Part shown: positions 54,736 through 63,574 of the stretch, one piece after another
Numbering within the stretch: position 1 is the first letter of the stretch
Layout: each line of letters starts with the position of its first letter
DNA from: Saccharicrinis sp963667815
Lineage (GTDB): Bacteria > Bacteroidota > Bacteroidia > Bacteroidales > Marinilabiliaceae
DNA length: 64,000 nt
Assembly (NCBI GenBank): GCA_963667815.1
Contig: OY764021.1
Strand: one strand, 5' to 3'
Position numbers and translations under genes: made by a program
Notes under the pieces: model-generated
What the model was told of the DNA's origin: nothing
Seen by the model: only the letters and a program-made list of their open reading frames with translations
The model's database searches: none

Positions 54736-55596
54736 ATGAGACAACTTAAAATAACAAAATCAATTACCAATCGTGAGAGTGCTTCCTTAGATAAGTATTT
54801 ACAGGAAATTGGTCGCGAGGAATTGATATCTGTAGAAGAAGAAGTAGAATTAGCTCAAAGGATCAAAAAAGGTGATCAAGTAGCTTTGGAAAAGCTAACA
54901 AGAGCAAACTTAAGATTCGTAGTTTCTGTAGCAAAGCAGTATCAAAATCAAGGATTAAGCCTTCCTGATTTAATTAATGAAGGAAACTTAGGATTGATTA
55001 AAGCTGCTGAAAAATTTGATGAAACAAGAGGTTTTAAGTTTATATCTTATGCAGTTTGGTGGATTCGTCAATCTATTTTGCAGGCTTTGGCTGAACAGTC
55101 AAGAATTGTAAGATTGCCATTAAACCAGGTTGGATCGTTAAATAAAATTAATAAAGCTTATTCTAAATTTGAGCAGGAAAATGAGCGTAAGCCATCTCCG
55201 GAAGAATTAGCTGATAAATTAGAATTACCTGTAGATAAGGTTGCTGACACATTAAGAGTCTCAGGACGTCATATTTCTGTAGATGCACCATTTGTTGAAG
55301 GTGAGGATAATAGTTTATTAGATGTATTGGTTAATGGAGATTCTCCAAATGCGGATAAAACTTTAATTAATGAATCGTTAGCAAGAGAGATCGAAAGAGC
55401 TTTAGCTACTTTAACAGAAAGAGAATCTGATATTATTAAGCTTTTCTTTGGAATTCAAACTCAGGAAATGACGCTTGAAGAAATTGGAGAGCGTTTTGGA
55501 TTAACAAGAGAAAGGGTAAGACAGATTAAAGAAAAAGCAATTAGAAGATTAAGACATACTTCTAGAAGTAAGCTTTTGAAGTCTTATTTAGGATAA
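54736..55596 (+). CDS. rpoD: Primary sigma factor RpoD (SigA)
   Basis: 286 residues, the short form typical of Bacteroidota primary sigma factors, which lack most of region 1.1. Region 1.2 (SLDKYLQEIGREELIS), region 2 (FDETRGFKFISYAVWWIRQSI), region 3 and region 4 (FGLTRERVRQIKEKAIRRLRH) are all complete. It recognises the TTTG/TAnnTTTG promoters seen across this window. Confidence 0.97.
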   Translation: MRQLKITKSITNRESASLDKYLQEIGREELISVEEEVELAQRIKKGDQVALEKLTRANLRFVVSVAKQYQNQGLSLPDLINEGNLGLIKAAEKFDETRGFKFISYAVWWIRQSILQALAEQSRIVRLPLNQVGSLNKINKAYSKFEQENERKPSPEELADKLELPVDKVADTLRVSGRHISVDAPFVEGEDNSLLDVLVNGDSPNADKTLINESLAREIERALATLTERESDIIKLFFGIQTQEMTLEEIGERFGLTRERVRQIKEKAIRRLRHTSRSKLLKSYLG

Positions 55597-55615
55597 CAGA
55601 TCGATATGATATATT

Positions 55616-55649
55616 AAAAGGCTGTCAATAATTTGACAGCCTTTTTTTT
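55616..55649 (+). terminator. rpoD terminator
   Basis: AAAAGGCTGTCAA/TTGACAGCCTTTT with a 4-nt loop and T-run. Confidence 0.9.
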
Positions 55650-55866
55650 GTCAAAATATTTGATTCTCAGTTCTAAATTTCTACTTTTATCGCAATAAAT
55701 AATAAAAACATGATTAGCTACAGAACATCAAATTTAAAAAAGAGCGATAAAGGCTTGTATGAGTGCTGGATTTGTTGATGTTTTCTCCCCTATTTAAGGT
55801 TGTTTGTACTACTCATTAATACAACCTGTTTTTTCTGTTTTTTTATTATAAATCAATTTATTTTTC

Positions 55867-56667
55867 ATGGAAGGAAAGATATTTGATATAAAGCGTTTTG
55901 CTTTAAATGATGGGCCTGGTATAAGAACCACTGTGTTTTTTAAAGGTTGTCCGTTAAAATGTACCTGGTGTCATAATCCGGAGGGAATTTCTTTTGATAT
56001 AGAAGAATTTGAACAAGAACGTTTTCTTGATGGAGAGAAATTTGTTCAAATGCAAAAGATTGGTAAATCAGTATCTGTTCAAACGTTAATGGATGAAATA
56101 TTGAAAGATGTAAACTTCTTTACTCAAAGTGGAGGAGGAGTTACTTTTTCTGGAGGTGAACCATTGGCCCAATGCGATTTTTTAGCACAGGTATTAATGG
56201 AATGCAAGAAGAAAGATCTGCATATAACCATAGATACTACAGGTTTATGTACTACAGATAAACTTGATGTTATTAGTCATTATGCAGACTTGTTTTTGTA
56301 TGATATGAAATTTGTGAATTCCGATTTACATTATAAATATACAGGTGTTAAAAACACTCTAATTATTAAAAATCTGGATTTTCTTCTGAGTAATAAATCG
56401 AAAGTTATAATTAGAGTTCCCATAATTCCGGGTATCAATGATACTTCCGAATGTATCGCTGATTTAAAAGATTTCGTTAGAAACAGAAAAAATCAGATTA
56501 AAGAATTACACTTTCTCCCTTTTCATAATATAGGACAATCCAAATATGAAAGGTTCAAGAAGGATTATGATTTAAGCGGATTAAGTAGTCAGCAACCTGA
56601 CGATTTAAATTACCTGATTGAGGAATTTAGATCGTTAGAGATTAAAACTCAAATAGGAGGTTTATAA
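55867..56667 (+). CDS. Glycyl-radical enzyme activase (radical SAM)
   Basis: 266 residues. The start MEGKIFDIKRFALNDGPGIRTTVFFKGCPLKC is typical, with the cluster-binding CxxxCxxC at C28, C32, C35. GGGVTFSGGEPLAQ carries the SAM-binding GGE. The extra 4Fe-4S ferredoxin insert found in many non-PFL activases is absent; that stretch (EQERFLDGEKFVQMQKIG) has no cysteines, so it resembles the compact PflA form. It installs the glycyl radical on the enzyme encoded next, 100 bp downstream. Confidence 0.93.
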   Translation: MEGKIFDIKRFALNDGPGIRTTVFFKGCPLKCTWCHNPEGISFDIEEFEQERFLDGEKFVQMQKIGKSVSVQTLMDEILKDVNFFTQSGGGVTFSGGEPLAQCDFLAQVLMECKKKDLHITIDTTGLCTTDKLDVISHYADLFLYDMKFVNSDLHYKYTGVKNTLIIKNLDFLLSNKSKVIIRVPIIPGINDTSECIADLKDFVRNRKNQIKELHFLPFHNIGQSKYERFKKDYDLSGLSSQQPDDLNYLIEEFRSLEIKTQIGGL

Positions 56668-56767
56668 ATTAAACCTCATTAGATTTTGGCTTAGTTCATC
56701 TTTGATTTCAAAAAACAGATTAAAGATAGAGAGATGAGCAATTTGTATTTATCTTAAAAGAAGAAAC

Positions 56768-59131
56768 ATGAATCAGCGAATTGAAAAGCTTCGTCAACAG
56801 AGTTTGATGGCTGTAAATAGAATGTCAGTAGAGAGAGCCCGATTAGTTACTGAATTTTATAAAAGTATTGAAGGTTTGGATTACTCTGTGCCCGAAACTC
56901 GTGCTTTAGTATTTAAATATATATTAGAAAATAAAGAATTATGTATTAATGAAGGGGAATTAATTGTAGGAGAAAGAGGTCCGGAGCCCAAAGCAACACC
57001 AACTTATCCCGAGGTATCCTTACATTCTCTTGATGATTTAGAAATGTTGGATCAGAGAGAAAAGGTGAGCTTTAAGGTGGATGATGCAACCCGTCAATTA
57101 TACGATTCTACGATAATTCCCTTTTGGAAAGGTAAAAGTAACAGGGATAAACTTATGTCCCAGATGACACCAGAATGGCTAGAAGCATACAAAGCCGGTA
57201 TTTTTACCGAATTTCAAGAACAAAGAGCTCCCGGTCATACCGTTTTAGGTGATAAAATCTATCATAAAGGAATCAATGATATTATCAATGATATTCATTT
57301 AAAACGAAATGAACTTCAGGAAGCATCTGAAGTTGATGTGAAAGATTTGTTGGATGAATTAAATGCAATGGAAATAGCAGCCAATGCAATTATGATTTAT
57401 GCACAGCGCAATGCAGATTATTTATTGGAACTGGCAAATGTAGAAGGAAATGCAGTCAGAAAAGAAGAGCTGGCAGAAATGGCACAAGTTTGCCAAAATG
57501 TTCCTGCAAATGCTCCACAGACTTTTCATGAAGCACTTCAATATTATTGGTTTGTTCATATTGGTGTTATCACAGAGGTAAATCCCTGGGATTCATTTAA
57601 CCCAGGTAGATTAGATCAGCATTTGTATCCATTTTATGTAAAAGATATAGAACAGGGGAGATTGACAAGAGATCGTGCAAAAGAATTATTAATGTCCTTT
57701 TGGGTTAAATTTAATAATCAGCCAGCTCCACCTAAAAATGGTATAACTGCCAAAGAGAGTAATACTTACACCGATTTTGCATTAATTAATTTAGGAGGAG
57801 TAAAGCCTGATGGAACTGATGCAGTCAATGAATTAAGTTTCTTAATTCTTGATGTAATAGAAGAAATGAGATTGCTTCAACCAAGTTCTATGGTTCAGAT
57901 TAGTAAGGAAAATCCAGATTCATTTATTCAAAGAACCTTACAAATTACAAAGACAGGATTTGGGCAACCTTCTTATTTTAATACGGATGCAATAATACAG
58001 GAACTTGTAAATCAAGGAAAAGATATTGTAGATGCAAGAAATGGAGGTGCAAGTGGATGTGTTGAGTCAGGGGCTTTTGGAACGGAAGCTTATTGGTTAA
58101 CCGGATATTTCAATATCCCTAAAATATTAGAACTTACGCTTCATAATGGTGTAGATCCAAAGTCGGGGAAATTATTGGGACTTGAAACTGGTAGTTTAGC
58201 AACACTTGATACCTATGATAAGTTATTAGGCGCCTTTAATAAGCAACTAAATTACTTTTTAGATATTAAAATAGAAGGAAACAGAAGAATCGAATCTTTA
58301 ATTATGAAAGAATTACCTGTTCCTTTTTTAAGTTTATTTGTTGAAGATTGTATTAGCAATGCTAAAGATTACAATGCCGGAGGAGCCCGATACAATACGA
58401 GTTATATTCAGGGTGTGGGGCTAGGTAGTATAACTGATGCATTAACAGCCATTCAATATCATGTTTATGATCAGAAAAATATATCCATAGAAGAAATGGT
58501 TAAGGCCACAGATCTTAATTTTACAGGATATGAAGAATTACGATATAACCTTGTTTTTGAAACACCAAAGTTTGGTAATGATGATGAATATGCTGATGCA
58601 AATGCATTACGTGTGTTTGAAATGTATTATGAGGCTATAAATGGCAAAGAAAATTCAAGGGGCGGTACTTTCAGAGTTAATTTGTTACCAACAACCTGTC
58701 ATGTGTATTTCGGACAAGTAATGCAGGCTTCAACAGATGGGCGTAAAGATGAAGAACCACTTTCTGAAGGGATTTCACCTGTTCAGGGTGCAGATAAAAA
58801 TGGACCAACTGCAGTTGTTAATTCTATGCTTAAAATAGATCACACACGAACTGGAGGAACATTGTTGAATCAGAAGTTTTTACCACAGTTTTTTGATACA
58901 AAGGAAGGAATAGTTAAGTTAACGCATTTAATAAGAACTTATTTTAATCAGTTAGGCCATCATATACAATTTAATGTTGTTGATGCAGATGTACTTAGAG
59001 ATGCACAAAAGCATCCGGAAAAGTATCAGGATTTAATTGTACGTGTGGCTGGATATAGTGATTATTTTAATGATTTAACTGTAGAGTTGCAGGAAGAAAT
59101 TATAAAGAGAACAGCTCAGTGTGATATGTAA
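56768..59131 (+). CDS. hypD: Glycyl-radical dehydratase, HypD-like (trans-4-hydroxy-L-proline dehydratase)
   Basis: 787 residues. The thiyl-radical cysteine C431 and the acid/base Glu lie in SGCVESG, and the glycyl radical residue G762 in RVAGYSDYF. The GCVE signature excludes pyruvate formate-lyase and marks an eliminase. Long stretches match the Clostridioides difficile HypD pattern as I remember it: GELIVGERGPEPKATPTYPE, FTEFQEQRAPGHTV, KFNNQPAPPKNGIT, and the substrate Tyr in LTGYFN 14 residues after the Glu. HypD dehydrates hydroxyproline to pyrroline-5-carboxylate, which P5C reductase turns into proline. proC is not in this window. Strictly anaerobic. The exact substrate needs alignment to settle. 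Confidence 0.85.
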   Translation: MNQRIEKLRQQSLMAVNRMSVERARLVTEFYKSIEGLDYSVPETRALVFKYILENKELCINEGELIVGERGPEPKATPTYPEVSLHSLDDLEMLDQREKVSFKVDDATRQLYDSTIIPFWKGKSNRDKLMSQMTPEWLEAYKAGIFTEFQEQRAPGHTVLGDKIYHKGINDIINDIHLKRNELQEASEVDVKDLLDELNAMEIAANAIMIYAQRNADYLLELANVEGNAVRKEELAEMAQVCQNVPANAPQTFHEALQYYWFVHIGVITEVNPWDSFNPGRLDQHLYPFYVKDIEQGRLTRDRAKELLMSFWVKFNNQPAPPKNGITAKESNTYTDFALINLGGVKPDGTDAVNELSFLILDVIEEMRLLQPSSMVQISKENPDSFIQRTLQITKTGFGQPSYFNTDAIIQELVNQGKDIVDARNGGASGCVESGAFGTEAYWLTGYFNIPKILELTLHNGVDPKSGKLLGLETGSLATLDTYDKLLGAFNKQLNYFLDIKIEGNRRIESLIMKELPVPFLSLFVEDCISNAKDYNAGGARYNTSYIQGVGLGSITDALTAIQYHVYDQKNISIEEMVKATDLNFTGYEELRYNLVFETPKFGNDDEYADANALRVFEMYYEAINGKENSRGGTFRVNLLPTTCHVYFGQVMQASTDGRKDEEPLSEGISPVQGADKNGPTAVVNSMLKIDHTRTGGTLLNQKFLPQFFDTKEGIVKLTHLIRTYFNQLGHHIQFNVVDADVLRDAQKHPEKYQDLIVRVAGYSDYFNDLTVELQEEIIKRTAQCDM

Positions 59132-59154
59132 AAATTAATATTAACAATAGTATA

Positions 59155-60429
59155 ATGATGAATAAGAGTTTAATACTTATTTTTTTAATTTGTATTTCGG
59201 GTTTTGTATGTGCTCAAAGTTCAATTCTAGATGAATTAAAGAGTAATCCAAGATTGCAAGTTGAAAAAATAGAGACTTTTCCTGGTTATGATGAATCGTT
59301 TTTAATTATGATGAATCAGCCAATAGACCATGAAAAACCAGAATTGGGTTCTTTTACTCAACGGATTTGGTTAAACCATCTGAATAAAAAAGCTCCGGTT
59401 GTTATGGTTACAGAGGGATATTCTGCACCGCGTAATTATCAAACTGAAATTGCTAAAGAACTTAAGGCAAACCAGTTGATAGTTGAGCATCGATATTTTT
59501 TAGAATCAACTCCAAAAAATAAGGATTGGAGGTATTTGACTGTAAAAAATGCAGCAGCAGATCATCACGATATTATTGAGTTGTTTAAAGATTTTTATAA
59601 AGGAAAATGGTTAACTACTGGAATTAGTAAGGGGGGACAAACAACGCTTTTTCACCGAGCTTTTTATCCTAAGGATGTTGATGTTTCAGTTCCTTATGTA
59701 GCGCCTATTAACTTTTATAAAGAGGATCCACGCCTTTTAGCATTCTTTGATCAAGTAGGAACTAAAGAGGACAGAGAGAGGGTACGTCAATTTCAGGTTC
59801 TTGTGCTAGAAAAGAAAAAGGAATTGTTGCCTTTGTTTACAGATTATTGCAATAAAAAGAATTTATCTTTTTCAATGGGAATTGAAAAAGCCTACGAGAT
59901 GGCGGTATTAGAGTATCCTTTTGCTTTTTGGCAGTGGGGAAATCCAGTGTCAGAAATTCCGGATAAAGGTGATTCAAATGCTAAAATTATGGAACACTTT
60001 ATAAAAGGTGCAAGTCCAAGTTATTTTGCAGATCAGGTTATGAAACAATATGAGTCGTTTTTTTATCAGGCATATAAGGAATTAGGGTACTATAATTACG
60101 TTCCAGGTGATTTAAAGCCTTTAATGAATTGTATAAAGCAAGATACTGTATCGAATCATATTTTTGCTCCAGGTGGAGATACTTTAACGTATAATAGAAA
60201 TACAATGTTATATGTTAGTGAACGGTTACACAAGAAAAACCCTCGAATGGTTTTAATATGCGGAGAATATGATCCGTGGGGATCAACTTCTTTAGATGTT
60301 TCAGGAATGAGTCATTCGTTGAAAGTTATTAAGCCAAAAGGTTCGCATCGGGCCAGGATTAATAATTTGTCAGAAGCTAAAAAGGAAGAAGTTTGGATGC
60401 TACTAAAGAAATGGATGAAAGTAGATTAA
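59155..60429 (+). CDS. Secreted S37/S28-like prolyl aminopeptidase
   Basis: 424 residues; signal peptide MMNKSLILIFLICISGFVCAQ. The serine nucleophile is S158 in TGISKGGQTT, and the late Asp (GEYDPWGS) and His (GSHRARI) complete the triad. The N-terminal block DESFLIMMNQPIDHEKPELGSFTQRIWL is typical of the S37 secreted tripeptidyl/prolyl aminopeptidases. Such enzymes release Xaa-Xaa-Pro or related short peptides. It is 23 bp after the hypD-like gene, so probably one operon: it would feed proline/hydroxyproline peptides to the pathway. It is exported to the periplasm or beyond. Confidence 0.82.
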   Translation: MMNKSLILIFLICISGFVCAQSSILDELKSNPRLQVEKIETFPGYDESFLIMMNQPIDHEKPELGSFTQRIWLNHLNKKAPVVMVTEGYSAPRNYQTEIAKELKANQLIVEHRYFLESTPKNKDWRYLTVKNAAADHHDIIELFKDFYKGKWLTTGISKGGQTTLFHRAFYPKDVDVSVPYVAPINFYKEDPRLLAFFDQVGTKEDRERVRQFQVLVLEKKKELLPLFTDYCNKKNLSFSMGIEKAYEMAVLEYPFAFWQWGNPVSEIPDKGDSNAKIMEHFIKGASPSYFADQVMKQYESFFYQAYKELGYYNYVPGDLKPLMNCIKQDTVSNHIFAPGGDTLTYNRNTMLYVSERLHKKNPRMVLICGEYDPWGSTSLDVSGMSHSLKVIKPKGSHRARINNLSEAKKEEVWMLLKKWMKVD

Positions 60430-60451
60430 TAAAGAACCGTATATAGATTTT

Positions 60452-60486
60452 AAACGCTGCCATATTTAATATGAGCAGCGTTTTTT
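60452..60486 (+). terminator. Terminator of the hydroxyproline operon
   Basis: AAACGCTGC/GCAGCGTTT with an inner CATAT/ATATG stem and a T-run. A near-identical hairpin occurs at 63522. Confidence 0.85.
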
Positions 60487-60503
60487 GTAATAAATAATGT
60501 TAA

Positions 60504-60523
60504 AAAACATAAATAAATGTTTT
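60504..60523 (+). promoter_or_regulatory. Inverted repeat upstream of the YceI gene
   Basis: AAAACAT-AAATAA-ATGTTTT, 7-bp arms, 70 bp before the yceI-like ATG. A candidate operator, perhaps for the Rrf2-family regulator encoded at the end of the cluster. Confidence 0.4.
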
Positions 60524-60592
60524 AAAAATTAAAATCATTCAGTTATCTTATGCTAGTAAAGCAGTAGGAAAAGTAGTATAAAAAAGAATGAT

Positions 60593-61165
60593 ATGAAGAC
60601 ACAATTAAATCTACGTTATTTATTAGGGGTGCTTGTAATTGTTATGAGCATTTCATTAAATGCACAAACTACTTTAAAGGTAAAAAGTAGTCAAAGTGCC
60701 TTAAGTGTTTCTGGTACTTCTACTATTCACGACTGGGAGATGGAGGTTGAAGAAATGAAAGGGAGTCTCCTGGTTTCGAATATTGATGATCTTAAGTCTG
60801 TTCAGTCAGGTGAATTGTCATTTAATGTAATATCATTGGTAAGCGGACAAAGCTTAATGAATAAGAAAGCCTATGCCGCATTAAAAGAAAGTAAACATCC
60901 TGTTGTACATGGAAAAATACGAAAGATTTATGCCTCAGGCAGTCAATATAAAGTTGAACTAGAGCTAACTATTGCAGGCGTATCGAAAGTAGTAACCTCA
61001 AATTTTAAAACATCACTAGCTACCACCTCACAAATTAAAGTGCAAGGCAATTTTAATTTAAAACTATCAGATTTTGATATTGAACCACCTGTGGCAATTA
61101 TGGGAACCATAAAAACAGGAGATGCTATTAATGTAAAATATTCTATCCTATTTGAAAAGAATTAA
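60593..61165 (+). CDS. YceI-like periplasmic protein
   Basis: 190 residues with signal ending SLNAQ. The mature part is the YceI lipocalin-like barrel: LSVSGTSTIHDWEMEVEE at the start, HPVVHGKI in the middle, and FNLKLSDFDIEPPVAIMGTIKTGDAINVKYSILF at the end. YceI barrels bind polyprenyl chains such as quinones. The gene opens a cluster with a porin-like gene and a second, diverged YceI. Confidence 0.88.
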   Translation: MKTQLNLRYLLGVLVIVMSISLNAQTTLKVKSSQSALSVSGTSTIHDWEMEVEEMKGSLLVSNIDDLKSVQSGELSFNVISLVSGQSLMNKKAYAALKESKHPVVHGKIRKIYASGSQYKVELELTIAGVSKVVTSNFKTSLATTSQIKVQGNFNLKLSDFDIEPPVAIMGTIKTGDAINVKYSILFEKN

Positions 61166-61206
61166 TCTATAAAGAATCAGCTTGTTAATAAACTAAAATT
61201 TTAATT

Positions 61207-62388
61207 ATGAAAAGAATTATATTTTTATTAGCGTTATCAGTAAGTGTATTTGTACTTCAGGCACAGCAATTTGAACCAGAAAAAATCAATTATGAAGATT
61301 TTAAGGATGTAAAAGTTCGCGTTGGTGGGGCATATGCTATTCAACTTCAGGCCATTGATCACGAATTAGCAAGTTCGTCAACAGAAACATTAAAAGATAT
61401 TAAGAATAATTTTAATCTTCCAACTGCTAATTTATCCTTAAATGTAGATTTAGCTCCTGGTGTTCATTTATTTGTAAATAATTATATGTCATCTCGTCAT
61501 CATGAGGAAGCATGGGTTGAGGGAGGATACATAACTTTTGATTACCTGCCATTTTTGCCTTCTGCAGAAAATATAATGAAGTATTTAACTGTTAGGGTTG
61601 GTGTTATGAATCCTAATTATGGGGATGCTCATTTTTATAGAAGTACCAACGGTTATGTCGTGAAAAATTCTTTTGTAGGTAATTTTATTATGGATAATTA
61701 TACCACAAATCCAGGCATGGAATTTTTATTCAGAAAAGATGGTTTCATAGGATTAGTTGCGGTTAATAATGGTAGAATGAATTATGGAAGAGGTAATAAT
61801 GTGGATCAGGATCTTGTTTTTAACTGGAAGGCTGGTTTTGATAAACAATTGACTGATGATTTTAGATTAAGAGCAACTTTATCTGGTTTTCATGTAGGAG
61901 AAGGACACAGTGGAGTATACTTGTGGGATGGAGATAGAGCAGGGGCTCGTTATTATAACGTGATGCAATTACAAGATGCAGATGATAACTTCAGGTCAGG
62001 AAGGTGGAGTCCGGGAAGTGGACAGACAGAAATGAATACATATATGTTTAATGTGTTCGCACAATATAAAGGTTTTGAGCTGTTTACAGTGCTTGAGTCG
62101 ATGAAGGGTGTTAAAGGAGGTTTAGATCAGCATTATACACAAACGGCAGTACAATTACTTTATAGAACTGGAAGTGTTTATTTAGGTGGACGATATAATA
62201 TTGTTTCGGATAAGCAAGATGATGAATCAACTGTTGACCGTGTAAATATAGGAGGTGGATGGTTTATGACTCCAAATATTGTTTTTAAGCTTGATTATGT
62301 AGTTCAAAATTATGACGGACCTGTTCATGGTTATGCAGATGGAGGAAAGTTTAATGGTTTTGTTGTAGAGGCCGCCATAGCATTTTAA
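61207..62388 (+). CDS. Outer-membrane porin-like protein (393 aa)
   Basis: Signal peptide ending LQAQ. The chain is beta-barrel in character, with Gly/aromatic strands (VRVGVMNPNYGDAHFYRST, FLFRKDGFIGLVAVNNGRMNYG, GSVYLGGRYNIVSDKQ) and a C-terminal FVVEAAIAF. No N-terminal plug, so not a TonB receptor. It is 41 bp after the YceI gene and probably co-transcribed. The transported solute is unknown. Confidence 0.78.
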   Translation: MKRIIFLLALSVSVFVLQAQQFEPEKINYEDFKDVKVRVGGAYAIQLQAIDHELASSSTETLKDIKNNFNLPTANLSLNVDLAPGVHLFVNNYMSSRHHEEAWVEGGYITFDYLPFLPSAENIMKYLTVRVGVMNPNYGDAHFYRSTNGYVVKNSFVGNFIMDNYTTNPGMEFLFRKDGFIGLVAVNNGRMNYGRGNNVDQDLVFNWKAGFDKQLTDDFRLRATLSGFHVGEGHSGVYLWDGDRAGARYYNVMQLQDADDNFRSGRWSPGSGQTEMNTYMFNVFAQYKGFELFTVLESMKGVKGGLDQHYTQTAVQLLYRTGSVYLGGRYNIVSDKQDDESTVDRVNIGGGWFMTPNIVFKLDYVVQNYDGPVHGYADGGKFNGFVVEAAIAF

Positions 62389-62403
62389 TGAGGATTTAAT
62401 GTA

Positions 62404-62430
62404 TCTGGCAACTATTATTTAGTTGCCAGA
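62404..62430 (+). terminator. Hairpin after the porin gene
   Basis: TCTGGCAACTA/TAGTTGCCAGA, 11 bp, loop of 5. It lacks a T-run, so it may be a partial terminator or an mRNA-stabilising stem between two co-transcribed genes. Confidence 0.5.
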
Positions 62431-62494
62431 ATTAAATATTAAGACTACAAACAACAGTTGTAAAGTATGAAGAGGATGTAAAAGGAGAACGGTT

Positions 62495-63079
62495 ATGAAA
62501 AGGCAAAAACAAATATTTAGGTTACTTTTTATAACATTAATAATATTGAACTCTATTCAGGTTATACATGCACGTATAGGGAGTGGAGAGTATTTATTTA
62601 GTAGAATAGTAATAAAAGGAACTACAAATGTAAATATGTTTACCATCAATTATAGTAGTGAAGATTTTATGCCTTTTACCATGGGTATTTCTGAAGAAGA
62701 TTCACTTCTTTTATCTATTCCTGTTGATCAATTTACTGCAGATTCAAAATTAATGCTGCATGATTTTTTAAAGTTAATTCATGCAGATACGTACCCATAC
62801 ATTCAAATTATATTGAAGGATATTATAGATAAAGATTTTTTTGAAGTATCGACAAATATAAAAAGGAAAATTACTATTGGGGTAAATGGAAAAACAAATT
62901 CTTACTTTTGTAATACCAAATTGCAAGAATCCTATCATAATAAATGGTATTTTTCAGGAGAATTAAATATTAAACTTACAGATTTTGATCTTATTCCACC
63001 CGAAAAATTTCTGGGAATGATAAAAGTACAAGATGATGTAAGTATCTTCTTTAATATTCTGTTTGTAATTAAAAACTAA
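62495..63079 (+). CDS. Diverged YceI-like protein
   Basis: 194 residues, hydrophobic leader (about 9-27). The C-terminal block LNIKLTDFDLIPPEKFLGMIKVQDDVSIFFNILF is clearly homologous to the end of the YceI protein two genes upstream (LKLSDFDIEPPVAIMGTI), and LMLHDFLKLIHADTYPYIQIIL matches the 'LN..dyf....yP.i.f' helix of YceI. The N-terminal strand is hardly recognisable. It is a degenerate paralogue, most likely also lipid- or quinone-binding. It is 11 bp before the Rrf2 gene; AAGGAGA precedes the ATG. Confidence 0.7.
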   Translation: MKRQKQIFRLLFITLIILNSIQVIHARIGSGEYLFSRIVIKGTTNVNMFTINYSSEDFMPFTMGISEEDSLLLSIPVDQFTADSKLMLHDFLKLIHADTYPYIQIILKDIIDKDFFEVSTNIKRKITIGVNGKTNSYFCNTKLQESYHNKWYFSGELNIKLTDFDLIPPEKFLGMIKVQDDVSIFFNILFVIKN

Positions 63080-63090
63080 GTATTTGTGAA

Positions 63091-63519
63091 ATGAAGTTTA
63101 GTACAAAAATAAGATATGGAATAAGAGCTATGACTACCATAGCTAGTGAAAACTCAGGAAATGGCGTATTACAAAAAGAAATAGCAGAAAATCAATTAAT
63201 ATCAATAAAGTATCTGGATCAAATAATAAGTGCACTAAAGGCGGCTGAATTGATAGTAAATGTTAGAGGCAAAAAAAGTGGATATATTTTAACAAAAGAT
63301 CCTTCGGAAATTAAAATGCTTGATATTTATAGCGCTTTTGAAGGCGGAATTTATGTTATTGATTGTTTGAATGATTCTGTGCAGTGTGATTTTCAGGATA
63401 AATGCACCTCTCTTGTTTTTTGGGAAAATCTGAACAAATTAATTCATAATTATTTTAGTACAGTAACATTACAGGATGTACTATCCGGTAAAATACCTGA
63501 AGAAATAACATTTATATAA
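63091..63519 (+). CDS. Rrf2-family regulator with Cys triad
   Basis: 142 residues. Winged helix MKFSTKIRYGIRAMTTIA and QKEIAENQLISIKYLDQIISALKAAELI; wing VRGKKSGYILTKD. Three cysteines C92, C99, C105 (spacing x6 and x5) sit where IscR/NsrR carry their cluster ligands, so it probably binds an Fe-S cluster and senses iron, NO or redox state. It is likely to regulate its own cluster (60593-63519). Confidence 0.9.
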   Translation: MKFSTKIRYGIRAMTTIASENSGNGVLQKEIAENQLISIKYLDQIISALKAAELIVNVRGKKSGYILTKDPSEIKMLDIYSAFEGGIYVIDCLNDSVQCDFQDKCTSLVFWENLNKLIHNYFSTVTLQDVLSGKIPEEITFI

Positions 63520-63521
63520 AA

Positions 63522-63556
63522 AAAACGCTGCTCATATTATTATGGCAGCGTTTTTA
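63522..63556. terminator. Two-way terminator
   Basis: AAAACGCTGC/GCAGCGTTTT flanked by an A-run and a T-run. It serves the Rrf2 gene and the converging TonB receptor gene. Confidence 0.85.
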
Positions 63557-63574
63557 ATTTTTATATGTGGTATT

